Notes: generated by a model from the sequence alone, not told the origin. Positions 5,537 to 11,523 are shown, counted from the first letter of the stretch. The stretch: DNA of 11,523 bases from Chloroflexota bacterium (GCA_003453555.1 DMLA01000090.1:10735-22257), one strand, 5' to 3'. Translations and numbers: made by a program.

Positions 5537-6871
5537 TCAACCACCTTCCCTCTTGGAACCTGACCCCCTACCCTCATTCCGCTCCTTATAGTATAAGTCC
5601 CATAGTGCCTGGGCCAACTTTCTTGAGTCATGGCGCCAGGGGTTCTCTCCATCCACCACATCTGCGGCAACCACCTGGAGTTCCTGGTGGGGATACATCT
5701 GGGGAGAGACGATCTCGATGGTCAGATGGGGGGGGAGCGGGACCCCCAAATTATCGTTTAGGAGCACCTGATCAAAGACCCTCCCTACATGCTGTTCCAG
5801 CGCCTTTATGTGGTCGCCAGCGGTAAAATGGTCAGTCTCCCCTTTCTGAGTGGCCACGTTACAGACATACACCTTCAGGGCCCGAGAGGCGCGCAAAGCC
5901 TCGACGATGCCCGGGACAAGCAGATTGGGAAGGACACTGGTATAAAGGCTCCCCGGCCCAGCCACTATAAGATCCGCATCGAGGATCGCCTTCACCGCTC
6001 CGGGATAAGCGGGAGCCCCGCCGGGAACCAGATATACCCGCTCGATAGGCTTCCCGGCCTTGGGTATCCGGGACTCACCCTCCACCCGCATCACCCCTTC
6101 GGCTTCCTCCTCACCCAGGTCAGCACAGAGGGTCACGTTCTCCAGGGTGGAGGGGAAGATCTGCCCCCGGATGGCCAACACTCGGCCCGATTCCAGGATA
6201 GCCCGCTCGAAGTTCCCCGTCACCCTGGCCATAGCGGTGATGAAGAGGTTGCCGAAACTGTGGCCGTTGAGACCCGTCCCTTCGCTGAAACGGTACTGAA
6301 ACAGTTGCGTGGTTAACGATTCCGCATCGGCCAGGGCGGCGATGCAGTTCCTGAAGTCGCCAGGGGGCAGAACCCCCAGTTCCCGCCGCAGGCGGCCGGA
6401 ACTCCCCCCATCATCGGCCACGGTGACGATGGCGGTGATATTCTCCGTATGCTCTTTCAGCCCCCTGAGCAGCGTGGAGAGCCCCGTGCCTCCGCCGATG
6501 GCCACCACCTTAGGGCCGCGGCTCCGATGCCTATGTCTATAGATGATATCCACCAGATGGCTGTCTCCAGGAGAACGGAAGGCGGAGAGGAGAGACCTGT
6601 TCAACTGCACGATAGCCACGACTACCGCAGTTATGCCCAGCACCCCAAAGAGAAGCGCTCGCCCAGGACGGGGGATGAACTGCAAAGTGAGGTAATAGAA
6701 GATGGGGGGAAAGGCCCAAGTGCGGTAGACCTCCACCAAGATATACCCCGCCCCCAAACTGAGGACCGTGATACCGCCAAAGAGGAGGAAAAGCCACCTC
6801 TTCACATGCATACCGGGCCAGAGCCACTTCAGGGCGGAGCCATACTTAGGTCGAAACCTCACCCCCATCAT
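5537..6871 (-). CDS. yvcK: YvcK/CofD-like family protein with N-terminal membrane helices
   Basis: A 444-residue protein of the YvcK (gluconeogenesis factor/CuvA) family, whose members are needed for cell shape and growth on gluconeogenic carbon sources and bind UDP-sugars. The N-terminal 120 residues contain two membrane helices (about 26-48 and 71-90) and a basic stretch (RHRHRSRG, 112-119). The Rossmann-like core begins KVVAIGGGTGLS (121-132) and includes VADDGGSSGRLR (151-162) and PPGDFRNC (169-176), the family signatures. A CofD-like phospholactate transferase role is unlikely without F420 genes nearby. ATG 6871 directly abuts AGGGG with no spacer; ATG 6868 or GTG 6862 may be the real start, altering only the first residues. 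It lies 75 bases after the channel gene and upstream of a Ser/Thr kinase gene. Confidence 0.93.
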   Translation of the reverse strand: MMGVRFRPKYGSALKWLWPGMHVKRWLFLLFGGITVLSLGAGYILVEVYRTWAFPPIFYYLTLQFIPRPGRALLFGVLGITAVVVAIVQLNRSLLSAFRSPGDSHLVDIIYRHRHRSRGPKVVAIGGGTGLSTLLRGLKEHTENITAIVTVADDGGSSGRLRRELGVLPPGDFRNCIAALADAESLTTQLFQYRFSEGTGLNGHSFGNLFITAMARVTGNFERAILESGRVLAIRGQIFPSTLENVTLCADLGEEEAEGVMRVEGESRIPKAGKPIERVYLVPGGAPAYPGAVKAILDADLIVAGPGSLYTSVLPNLLVPGIVEALRASRALKVYVCNVATQKGETDHFTAGDHIKALEQHVGRVFDQVLLNDNLGVPLPPHLTIEIVSPQMYPHQELQVVAADVVDGENPWRHDSRKLAQALWDLYYKERNEGRGSGSKREGG

Positions 6872-6946
6872 CCCCTATTCACTTATTCACCGTTTTTGTT
6901 CATACATCCACTCTTTCGAGACGCGCCCCAATTCGAGGCCATTCGG

Positions 6947-7780
6947 TCAGCTCTTAATGACGGTGGATCTAGCGACCTCGGTGTTGGGCAAGATGACCTT
7001 GCCAGAAGGGGTATCCAAGACCAGAGATGTTGCTCCAACCTTCTCCACTGTGCCCGAGTGCTCGCCCACGGTGATCTTGTCTTTGGGAGAGATGTTGGTT
7101 TGCAAAGCCCGCCCAGCGATGATATCACCGGCTAACTCCTTGCAGCCCAAGCCAAAAGCTAAGGCGGCTGTCAAGGCAACGGCGCCAACTATGCCGGTCA
7201 GGACCGTCCCTGATAACACCCTGGCTACACCCAACTGTTCAATGGCGGCCATTATGGTCACGAGCAGGATCGCCCAGTAGGTGACGCCACTCAACAAGTT
7301 CGCTGTGTCAGCGGCTAAGTCTGCCGAGCTAGCGGCCCCCTTTACCACATCAGCCACGAACCTGGCGACTAACGCTCCCAATATCAGGATAAGCACGGCC
7401 GCGATCACGTTGGGCAGATAGAGCAGAATCTGGGTCAGGAACACCGATACCTGGGGAACGTTCAGGGCATCGGCCGCCGCTACCAAAGCGATGATGCGAA
7501 CGAACCACTTGACCAGTAGACCAATGACCTCGGTTGGGGATAGCTTCACCCCTGTCCTCTCGATGAACTCGTCGAGTCCGGCCTTGTCTGCGATCTGATC
7601 GAAGCGAAGAGCTCGTAATAGCCTGATGGTCAGGCCATTGAAGATGCCAGCGATGATCCAGCCTATGATCAGGATCACTAAGGCACCGATGATTACGGGA
7701 ATGCCGGCTAGAACGACTCTCAAGGCCTCGGCTAGCGCTGCCAATATGGCGTCTCTCCAAGAAGATATGACGGGTGGCAT
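6947..7780 (-). CDS. Small-conductance mechanosensitive channel-like protein (MscS/CmpX type)
   Basis: A 277-residue membrane protein. Hydrophobic segments lie at about 23-47, 87-105, 117-140, 165-183 and 195-213. The repeated pattern of a long helix followed by an amphipathic stretch (for instance IPVIIGALVILIIGWIIAG and LPNVIAAVLILILGALVA) is that of CmpX-type conserved TM-helix repeats. The last part, SGTVEKVGATSLVLDTPSG to KVILPNTEV (242-269), matches the beta domain of MscS. The protein then stops, so the large C-terminal alpha/beta cage of MscS is absent. It should act in the inner membrane, releasing solutes under tension or in membrane stress signalling; the ion specificity is not readable. 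ATG 7780 has AAGGAG about 7 bases upstream, and a strong promoter lies at 7964-7992. Confidence 0.85.
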   Translation of the reverse strand: MPPVISSWRDAILAALAEALRVVLAGIPVIIGALVILIIGWIIAGIFNGLTIRLLRALRFDQIADKAGLDEFIERTGVKLSPTEVIGLLVKWFVRIIALVAAADALNVPQVSVFLTQILLYLPNVIAAVLILILGALVARFVADVVKGAASSADLAADTANLLSGVTYWAILLVTIMAAIEQLGVARVLSGTVLTGIVGAVALTAALAFGLGCKELAGDIIAGRALQTNISPKDKITVGEHSGTVEKVGATSLVLDTPSGKVILPNTEVARSTVIKS

Positions 7781-7963
7781 TTCTTTCTCCTTTCTTCCCT
7801 AGACCAGATACAACCCCGTTTCTTTTGCCCTTCAAGGATCCTCCTCCGCGATTACATAACAGCATCACCTCCTACCATATCAAAACCTAAAGGGGCTCTT
7901 TCCTTGCAACCTCCCCACGACTAGCGGCCCGTTCATTTCTGCAGAATCCAGGTATTACATATT
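7781..7963 (-). promoter_or_regulatory. Long leader of the mechanosensitive channel gene
   Basis: With transcription predicted to begin near 7957, the mRNA has about 177 untranslated bases. Besides the gene's own AAGGAG site next to the ATG, there is a stronger AGGAGG at 7873-7868. It is followed by overlapping GTG (7868), ATG (7865) and, 10 bases on, an ATG-TAA start-stop pair (7857-7852). The long frame from 7868 overlaps the channel gene out of frame and looks non-coding. I recognise no riboswitch here. Confidence 0.4.
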
Positions 7964-7992
7964 ATTATAGCACCCCCCTCGTTAAAAGGCAA
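7964..7992 (-). promoter_or_regulatory. Sigma70-type promoter of the channel gene
   Basis: Minus-strand -35 TTGCCT (7992-7987), a 17-base spacer, and a perfect -10 TATAAT (7969-7964) preceded by TGC (extended -10). Predicted start about 7957. It sits just after the stop of the UspA-like gene and should serve the channel gene and perhaps yvcK downstream. Confidence 0.8.
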
Positions 7993-8015
7993 AGAAAGCC
8001 CGTAAGGTGACCCTT

Positions 8016-8435
8016 TCAGACCAATACCACCTCCGCTCTCGTCTCCTCCTCTATCTCCCGGGCGAAGGCCCGGATCGACTCCTCTCGGAAGACCCCGCCC
8101 TCAGCGGGAGGACCCAAAACCACGCAATCCACCTCCAACTCCTTCGCCGCCGCCTTGATCTCCTCTCTTGTCTTCCCCTCCCGAATGACTACCTGAGCCT
8201 CCAGGCCCTTCTCTCGAGCGCGCTCCTGAGCCACAGCCAGGAGGAACTCCCCCATCCTCTCCACGCCGCGCTCCGCATCGACCACCACAGGCGCAGCGAT
8301 CTTATCCAAGAAACTTATATCCGCCACGTAGAGGAAGATGAGTTCATCGCCCCGCTCTTTGGCCAACTTGATAGCCTTATCCTGGGTTCGCCAACTATCC
8401 TCCCCTCCCCGGGTAGCACAAAGGATCTTGCCCAT
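8016..8435 (-). CDS. UspA-like universal stress protein lacking the ATP-binding motif
   Basis: A 139-residue alpha/beta protein with the UspA order: MGKILCATRGGEDS at the N-terminus, AIKLAKERGDELIFLYVAD (21-39), a central helix with AQERAREKGLEAQVVIREG (69-87), and DCVVLGPP (103-110). In ATP-binding UspA proteins this last strand is followed by G-x2-G-x9-G-S/T. Here the corresponding part reads GPPAEGGVFREESIRAF, with no G-x9-G(S/T), so nucleotide binding of that type is doubtful. ATG 8435 has GAGGAG 8 bases upstream. It lies 15 bases after the transporter gene on the same strand, so the two are almost surely one operon, and the protein may modulate or report on the transporter. That role is inference; UspA domains often accompany ion transporters. 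Confidence 0.82.
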   Translation of the reverse strand: MGKILCATRGGEDSWRTQDKAIKLAKERGDELIFLYVADISFLDKIAAPVVVDAERGVERMGEFLLAVAQERAREKGLEAQVVIREGKTREEIKAAAKELEVDCVVLGPPAEGGVFREESIRAFAREIEEETRAEVVLV

Positions 8436-8450
8436 CTCTCTATCTCCTCA

Positions 8451-10169
8451 TCAGTATCTGATCAGTATCCAAACCATAGCCACCAAGATGGTGACAAGGG
8501 TGGTCGGCAGCCCAACTCGGAGGAAGTGGCTAAAGGAGAGGTGATACCCCGCTCTATCGGCCATGCCCGCGGTCACGATATTGGGCGCAGAGGCGATGAC
8601 GGTGCCATTACCTCCAAAACAGGCCCCCACCGCCAGAGCCCAGTATAATACATTGTTCTCAGCGCCGGGGATCGTCCTCGAAAGGAAGGCAGCGATAGGT
8701 AGTGCCGCCGCGGTGAAGGGGATATTATCCACGACAGAGGAAGCCACGCCCGCCACCCAGAGCATAAGGACCGTGGCCAAGGCAAGATTCCCCCCGGCGA
8801 CGGCGCCGATGAACTGAGCGATCATCTGGATAAGCCCCACCTCTTCGATACCCCCCACCACGATGAAGAGGCCCATGAAGAAGACCAGGGTCGTCCAGTC
8901 TACCTCTTGGAGCATGTCCTCGATATTTGGCCGCACCCAGACCAGGAGGCCCGTGGCCCCCAGAAGAGCCACCACGCTGGGTGGCATACCCAAGAGATCC
9001 TGTACAAAGAAGAGAACCAGGGTGACCCCGCCCATAATGAGGGCTTTCCGCAACGTCCCCGGGTCCGTGATCCGCGCATCTTCCCTCAGCCTCTCCAACA
9101 GGGTGGGAGAGGCCATCTCGCGAGACTTGGCGTATTCTTTGCCGTAGATGAAGCGGATCACGGCCAAAAGAGCGACCATGGAAAGCATCACCATCGGTCC
9201 CATATGAAGGAGAAAATCGAGGAAGCCTAACCCGGTATAGGAGCCGATGAGGGTATTTGGGGGGTCGCCGATGAGGGTGGCTGCACCCCCGATATTGGCC
9301 GCCAACACTTCAGGGATCAGGAAGGAGAAGGGGTGAACCCCCAAAACCAAGGCCATCTCGATGGTTACGGGGGCCACGAGTAGCATGATGGTGACATTGT
9401 TGAGAAAGGCAGAGCCCACGGCGGTGATGATGGTAAGAAGGGCCGCCAGGTACCAGGCGTTGCCACCCGTCACCCTGTAGGCTTGGTAGCCCAACCACTG
9501 GAAGACCCCCGTCCGCCCCATGATAGCCACGAAGATCATCATCCCCATAATTAGGAAGATGACGTTGAAATCGATGTAGTGAACAGCCCTCTCGAAGGAG
9601 AGGATCCAGAAATCGGGGTTAGAGTAACCGAGGAGATAAGAGACCCCCAAGATGGCCACCGCCCCCATCAGGGCGGCGATGGTCTCATGCAGCACACGGA
9701 AAGAGATGAACCCGAAGACCAGAAGAAAGACGAAGGTGGCGATGAAGAAAGCGGGCCCTGTGCGGTGCACCAGGGTCAAATCCCCCAGGGGCAGATATAA
9801 CTGCTCGCCGATGCGAGCCATCCCCTCCAGGTTTAGAGCCTGGGACAGGGTAGCATAACTCGCCTTGCTCACCTCGATTATGAGTTCCCCCTGGCCCTCC
9901 ATCGGTAGAGCCACCATCTCGGAAGGTAAGGCCAAAAGGAAAGAGCCATCCGCCTGAGACTTGGTTCCCTCCCCGCCTTCATCGACGAAGACCCCTTGGG
10001 AATCCCGTACCCTTATCTTTATGGAAGCGCCCTCCAGCGCCCCCTCTTGGGAGTCAACCACTCGCCCGGTGATGATGAGGGTAGCCCCCTCCTCCCCAGA
10101 GGTGGAGGCCCAGGGAAAGACCAAGAGGCCCAGAAGCAGTGCTCCGGTGAGAAATCTAGCGCCTTTCAT
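8451..10169 (-). CDS. SLC13/ArsB/P-protein-type ion transporter with an exported N-terminal beta domain
   Basis: A 572-residue protein. Residues 1-24 form a signal-peptide-like segment (MKGARF, then LTGALLLGLLVFPWASTS). Residues 28-115 are beta-rich (IITGRVVDSQEGALEGASI onward) and resemble a carboxypeptidase regulatory-like or CNA-B-like sandwich facing outside. From about 138 on there are eleven or so membrane helices of the ion transporter (IT) superfamily. Two inverted-repeat hallmarks are visible: NNVT (257-260) with GGAATLIGDPPN (294-305), and DNIPF (481-485) with GGNGTVIASAPN (519-530). This pattern is closest to NhaD/ArsB/P-protein (OCA2-like) permeases; the substrate (Na+/H+, anion or dicarboxylate) is not decided by the sequence. 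ATG 10169 has no Shine-Dalgarno and lies about 5 bases from the predicted transcription start. Confidence 0.87.
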   Translation of the reverse strand: MKGARFLTGALLLGLLVFPWASTSGEEGATLIITGRVVDSQEGALEGASIKIRVRDSQGVFVDEGGEGTKSQADGSFLLALPSEMVALPMEGQGELIIEVSKASYATLSQALNLEGMARIGEQLYLPLGDLTLVHRTGPAFFIATFVFLLVFGFISFRVLHETIAALMGAVAILGVSYLLGYSNPDFWILSFERAVHYIDFNVIFLIMGMMIFVAIMGRTGVFQWLGYQAYRVTGGNAWYLAALLTIITAVGSAFLNNVTIMLLVAPVTIEMALVLGVHPFSFLIPEVLAANIGGAATLIGDPPNTLIGSYTGLGFLDFLLHMGPMVMLSMVALLAVIRFIYGKEYAKSREMASPTLLERLREDARITDPGTLRKALIMGGVTLVLFFVQDLLGMPPSVVALLGATGLLVWVRPNIEDMLQEVDWTTLVFFMGLFIVVGGIEEVGLIQMIAQFIGAVAGGNLALATVLMLWVAGVASSVVDNIPFTAAALPIAAFLSRTIPGAENNVLYWALAVGACFGGNGTVIASAPNIVTAGMADRAGYHLSFSHFLRVGLPTTLVTILVAMVWILIRY

Positions 10170-10180
10170 AACGATAAAGA

Positions 10181-10209
10181 ATTGTAGCAGAGAGGGCTTC
10201 CCTTGTCAA
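10181..10209 (-). promoter_or_regulatory. Promoter of the transporter-usp operon (near-leaderless)
   Basis: Minus-strand -35 TTGACA (10209-10204), perfect to consensus, a 17-base spacer, and -10 TACAAT (10186-10181) preceded by TGC. Transcription should begin near 10174, only about 4-5 bases before the ATG whose first base is 10169. No ribosome-binding site precedes the ATG, consistent with leaderless translation. Confidence 0.85.
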
Positions 10210-10248
10210 AGATTTGTGCGCGGAGCCTTAAGGAAGTAATCAAAAGGA
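10210..10248. promoter_or_regulatory. Spacer between divergent promoters with an 8-base palindrome
   Basis: The 39 bases between the two divergent -35 boxes contain CCTTAAGG (10226-10233), a perfect palindrome near the middle. It could be a regulator half-site region, but an 8-base palindrome alone is weak evidence. Confidence 0.25.
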
Positions 10249-10277
10249 TTGTCACGCTGTCCATATTGTGGTATAAT
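10249..10277 (+). promoter_or_regulatory. Sigma70-type promoter of mgtE
   Basis: -35 TTGTCA (10249-10254), a 17-base spacer, and a perfect -10 TATAAT (10272-10277) preceded by TGG (extended -10, TG at 10269-10270). Predicted start about 10284, leaving a leader of about 206 bases before mgtE. Confidence 0.87.
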
Positions 10278-10283
10278 TCTATA

Positions 10284-10430
10284 ACGGTAGAAGTGGAAGG
10301 TCATAGATCTAAGCATAGGAAGCGAGCGCGCCCAGGTCGGAGTAAGATCGGATCAGCGATCCTGCTCTGGTTCCTTATGGCCCACAAAACAGAGGGCAGT
10401 GCCCCATGAACTAGGCCAGAAGGCGGTACC
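10284..10430 (+). promoter_or_regulatory. Structured mgtE leader, candidate riboswitch aptamer of unrecognised class
   Basis: The leader can fold by hand into a branched structure. Closing helix: GGTA (10286-10289) with TACC (10427-10430), then a 9 x 9 purine-rich internal loop (10290-10298 and 10418-10426), then GGTC/GGCC and TAG/CTA (10299-10306 with 10411-10417, one bulged A). Second arm: CATAGGAA (10314-10321) with TTCCTTATG (10371-10379, one bulged U), CCA/TGG (10332-10334 and 10368-10370), GAG/CTC (10340-10342 and 10365-10367), and tip GGATC/GATCC (10350-10362). Third arm: GGGC/GCCC (10394-10404). A terminator follows at once. Position and architecture suggest a ligand-controlled attenuator, perhaps sensing magnesium. 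I do not see the conserved M-box or other riboswitch cores I know. The fold is manual and unscored. Confidence 0.5.
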
Positions 10431-10469
10431 TCAGGCGCTGCACGCTACTGTGCGGCGCCTGATTATTTT
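10431..10469 (+). terminator. Intrinsic terminator in the mgtE leader (attenuator)
   Basis: A 13-bp stem pairs 10431-10443 with 10450-10462 (TCAGGCGCTGCAC against GTGCGGCGCCTGA, one G-U pair) around a 6-base loop. TTATTTT follows at 10463-10469. It starts immediately after the closing helix of the leader structure and ends 6 bases before the mgtE Shine-Dalgarno, so it is downstream of the promoter and upstream of the gene it serves, the layout of a transcription attenuator. Confidence 0.82.
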
Positions 10470-10475
10470 GGGGGG

Positions 10476-10486
10476 AAAGGAGGTGG
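10476..10486 (+). promoter_or_regulatory. Ribosome-binding site of mgtE
   Basis: AAAGGAGGTGG just before the ATG at 10490 is an almost full complement of the 16S rRNA 3' end and fixes the start. Confidence 0.85.
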
Positions 10487-10489
10487 CCG

Positions 10490-11523
10490 ATGGAGAGGAC
10501 TCAGATTGCCAACCTGACAGAACAAGTTCGCCGTTACCTGGAGAGCGATGATCTAGAAGGGGCTATCGCCCTCCTGGAGGCCTTGCGGCCCGCCGACAAG
10601 GCTGAAGTATTTGGAGACCTACCCCCTTCCCGCCAGCAACACCTTCTACCTCGTCTGGACGCGGAGGAATCGGCTGATATCCTCGAAAAACTGGAAGATG
10701 AAGAGGTTGCCGAGTTGGCAGGCCGACTGGAGCCCCGCACCCTGGGTCGCATTTTGGACGCTATGGAACCGGATGAGGCCGCAGACCTCTTGGGAGATCT
10801 CCCCACCCAGAAGGCCCAGGCCCTTTTGGCTAGCATGAAGGAGGCAGAGGAGGTTAGGCCCTTGCTCCTCCACCCCGATGACACCGCTGGGGGGTTGATG
10901 ACCTCCGAGTTTCTGGCTCTCAAGCGCAAGATGAGCGCCAGGGAGGCTTTAGAAGCCGTGCGGAGGTGGGCACCAGAGACGGAGGCGGCTCATTATTTAT
11001 TTGTGGTGGACACCCGAAACAAATTGTGCGGGGTGGTTAGCCTTCGTCAACTCATCATCGTTGACCCTACCACTCGCCTCGAAGAGATCATGGACCCCGA
11101 TGTGATCCAGGTAAAGGTGGGGACCGACAGGGAGGAATGCGCCCAAATCATGTCTAGGTACGACATAACGGCCCTGCCAGTGGTCGATGAGGAGGAGCGG
11201 TTGCTTGGGGTCATCACCATCGATGATATTCTGGATGTATTGGAAGAGGAGGCAACTGAGGATATCCAGAGATTAGGGGGAGCCCAACCTTTGGAGAAGC
11301 CCTATCTGAGTACCGGCATCTTCGAGGTATCGAAGAAGCGAATGGGGTGGCTGTTGGTTCTCTTCGTAACCGAAACCTTAACCGGCTCCGTCCTCAGGCA
11401 TTTCCAAACCCAACTTGATGCTGTGGTAGCCTTAGCCTTTTTTGTCCCCTTGCTCATCGGCACCGGGGGGAACGCAGGCACGCAGACCACGAGCACTATC
11501 ATCCGAGCCCTGGCTGTGGGCGA
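10490..11523 (+). CDS. mgtE: Magnesium channel/transporter MgtE, N-terminal part (runs off the window)
   Basis: The frame is open from ATG 10490 to the window end, giving 344 codons of a gene usually near 450. Domains in order: cytosolic MgtE N-domain of helical repeats (about 1-130, with DILEKLEDEEVAEL and DEAADLLGDLP), the AGGLMTSEF junction (133-141), a CBS pair (about 138-260, the second with LPVVDEEERLLGVITIDDIL), a connecting plug helix (about 261-282), then membrane helices. GGNAGTQTTSTIIRALA (326-342) is the conserved pore-region signature. MgtE imports Mg2+ across the inner membrane and is gated by cytosolic Mg2+ bound in the N/CBS domains. It has its own promoter at 10249, a long structured leader and an attenuator-like terminator, so expression is probably controlled by transcription elongation. 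The last three membrane helices or so lie beyond the window. Confidence 0.95.
   Translation, partial: MERTQIANLTEQVRRYLESDDLEGAIALLEALRPADKAEVFGDLPPSRQQHLLPRLDAEESADILEKLEDEEVAELAGRLEPRTLGRILDAMEPDEAADLLGDLPTQKAQALLASMKEAEEVRPLLLHPDDTAGGLMTSEFLALKRKMSAREALEAVRRWAPETEAAHYLFVVDTRNKLCGVVSLRQLIIVDPTTRLEEIMDPDVIQVKVGTDREECAQIMSRYDITALPVVDEEERLLGVITIDDILDVLEEEATEDIQRLGGAQPLEKPYLSTGIFEVSKKRMGWLLVLFVTETLTGSVLRHFQTQLDAVVALAFFVPLLIGTGGNAGTQTTSTIIRALAVG

Noticed and set aside
5537..6871. CofD (F420 biosynthesis) instead of YvcK
   Set aside because: The N-terminal membrane region, the DDGGSSGRLR motif and the kinase neighbour fit YvcK, and no other F420 gene is in view.
7350..7868. 172-codon minus-strand frame beginning in the channel leader
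   Set aside because: Most of it overlaps the channel gene in another frame and its composition (Arg/Ser/His-rich) is typical of a shadow frame.
8643..8648. Plus-strand TATAAT inside the transporter gene as an antisense promoter
   Set aside because: No acceptable -35 box or TGn extension is found upstream.
10293..10409. 38-codon Arg/Lys-rich frame from GTG 10293 in the mgtE leader, possible Mg-sensing leader peptide
   Set aside because: Only a poor ribosome-binding site at 2-base spacing, and the same bases are better explained by RNA helices. Also seen as part of a longer frame from 10203 that covers the promoter.
10284..10430. M-box, cobalamin, yybP-ykoY or ydaO riboswitch in the mgtE leader
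   Set aside because: The conserved core blocks of these classes, as I remember them, are not present. A covariance-model search could still find a diverged member.

Overview
The window is a gene-dense stretch of a moderately GC-rich bacterial chromosome holding eleven protein-coding genes, two of them cut by the window edges. No mobile element, CRISPR array, tRNA or rRNA was seen. The gene set suggests an anaerobic or facultatively anaerobic, possibly thermophilic member of the Chloroflexota or a similar deep lineage. Grounds are a ferredoxin-dependent pyruvate oxidoreductase, a membrane-anchored YvcK, a Ser/Thr kinase, a WecA/TagO-type transferase with an unusual FMGTSG motif, frequent AGG and ATA codons, and several GTG/TTG starts. 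This placement is inference and no marker gene is present to settle it.

Plus strand, 1-3456: the end of porA and complete porB (2-oxoacid:ferredoxin oxidoreductase) are closed by a strong intrinsic terminator. Then come upp and a dCMP deaminase gene (pyrimidine salvage and dUMP supply), a second intrinsic terminator, and a polyprenyl-phosphate glycosyl-1-phosphate transferase gene that would start cell-envelope glycan synthesis. Minus strand, 3453-7780 (read right to left): an MscS/CmpX-type channel, a YvcK/CofD-like protein with two membrane helices, a Ser/Thr kinase with one C-terminal membrane helix, and a membrane HExxH (M50-like) metalloprotease. YvcK is a known substrate of such kinases in other bacteria, so this looks like an envelope signalling and homeostasis group. 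The protease gene meets the transferase gene tail to tail with overlapping stop codons.

Minus strand, 8016-10169: an SLC13/ArsB/P-protein-type ion transporter with an exported beta-sandwich domain at its N-terminus, followed 15 bases later by a small UspA-like protein. The promoter of the transporter sits so close to its ATG that the message should be nearly leaderless. Plus strand, 10249-11523: a divergent promoter, a leader of about 206 nt that can fold into a branched structure followed by an intrinsic terminator, and mgtE (magnesium channel), which runs off the window. The mgtE leader looks like a transcription-attenuating riboswitch. It does not match the M-box or any other class I can recall, and it is the best candidate here for something undescribed.

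Three convincing sigma70-type promoters (upstream of the channel, the transporter and mgtE) all have 17-base spacers and a TGn extended -10. Ion handling (mechanosensitive channel, ion permease, magnesium channel) is the common theme of the right half.
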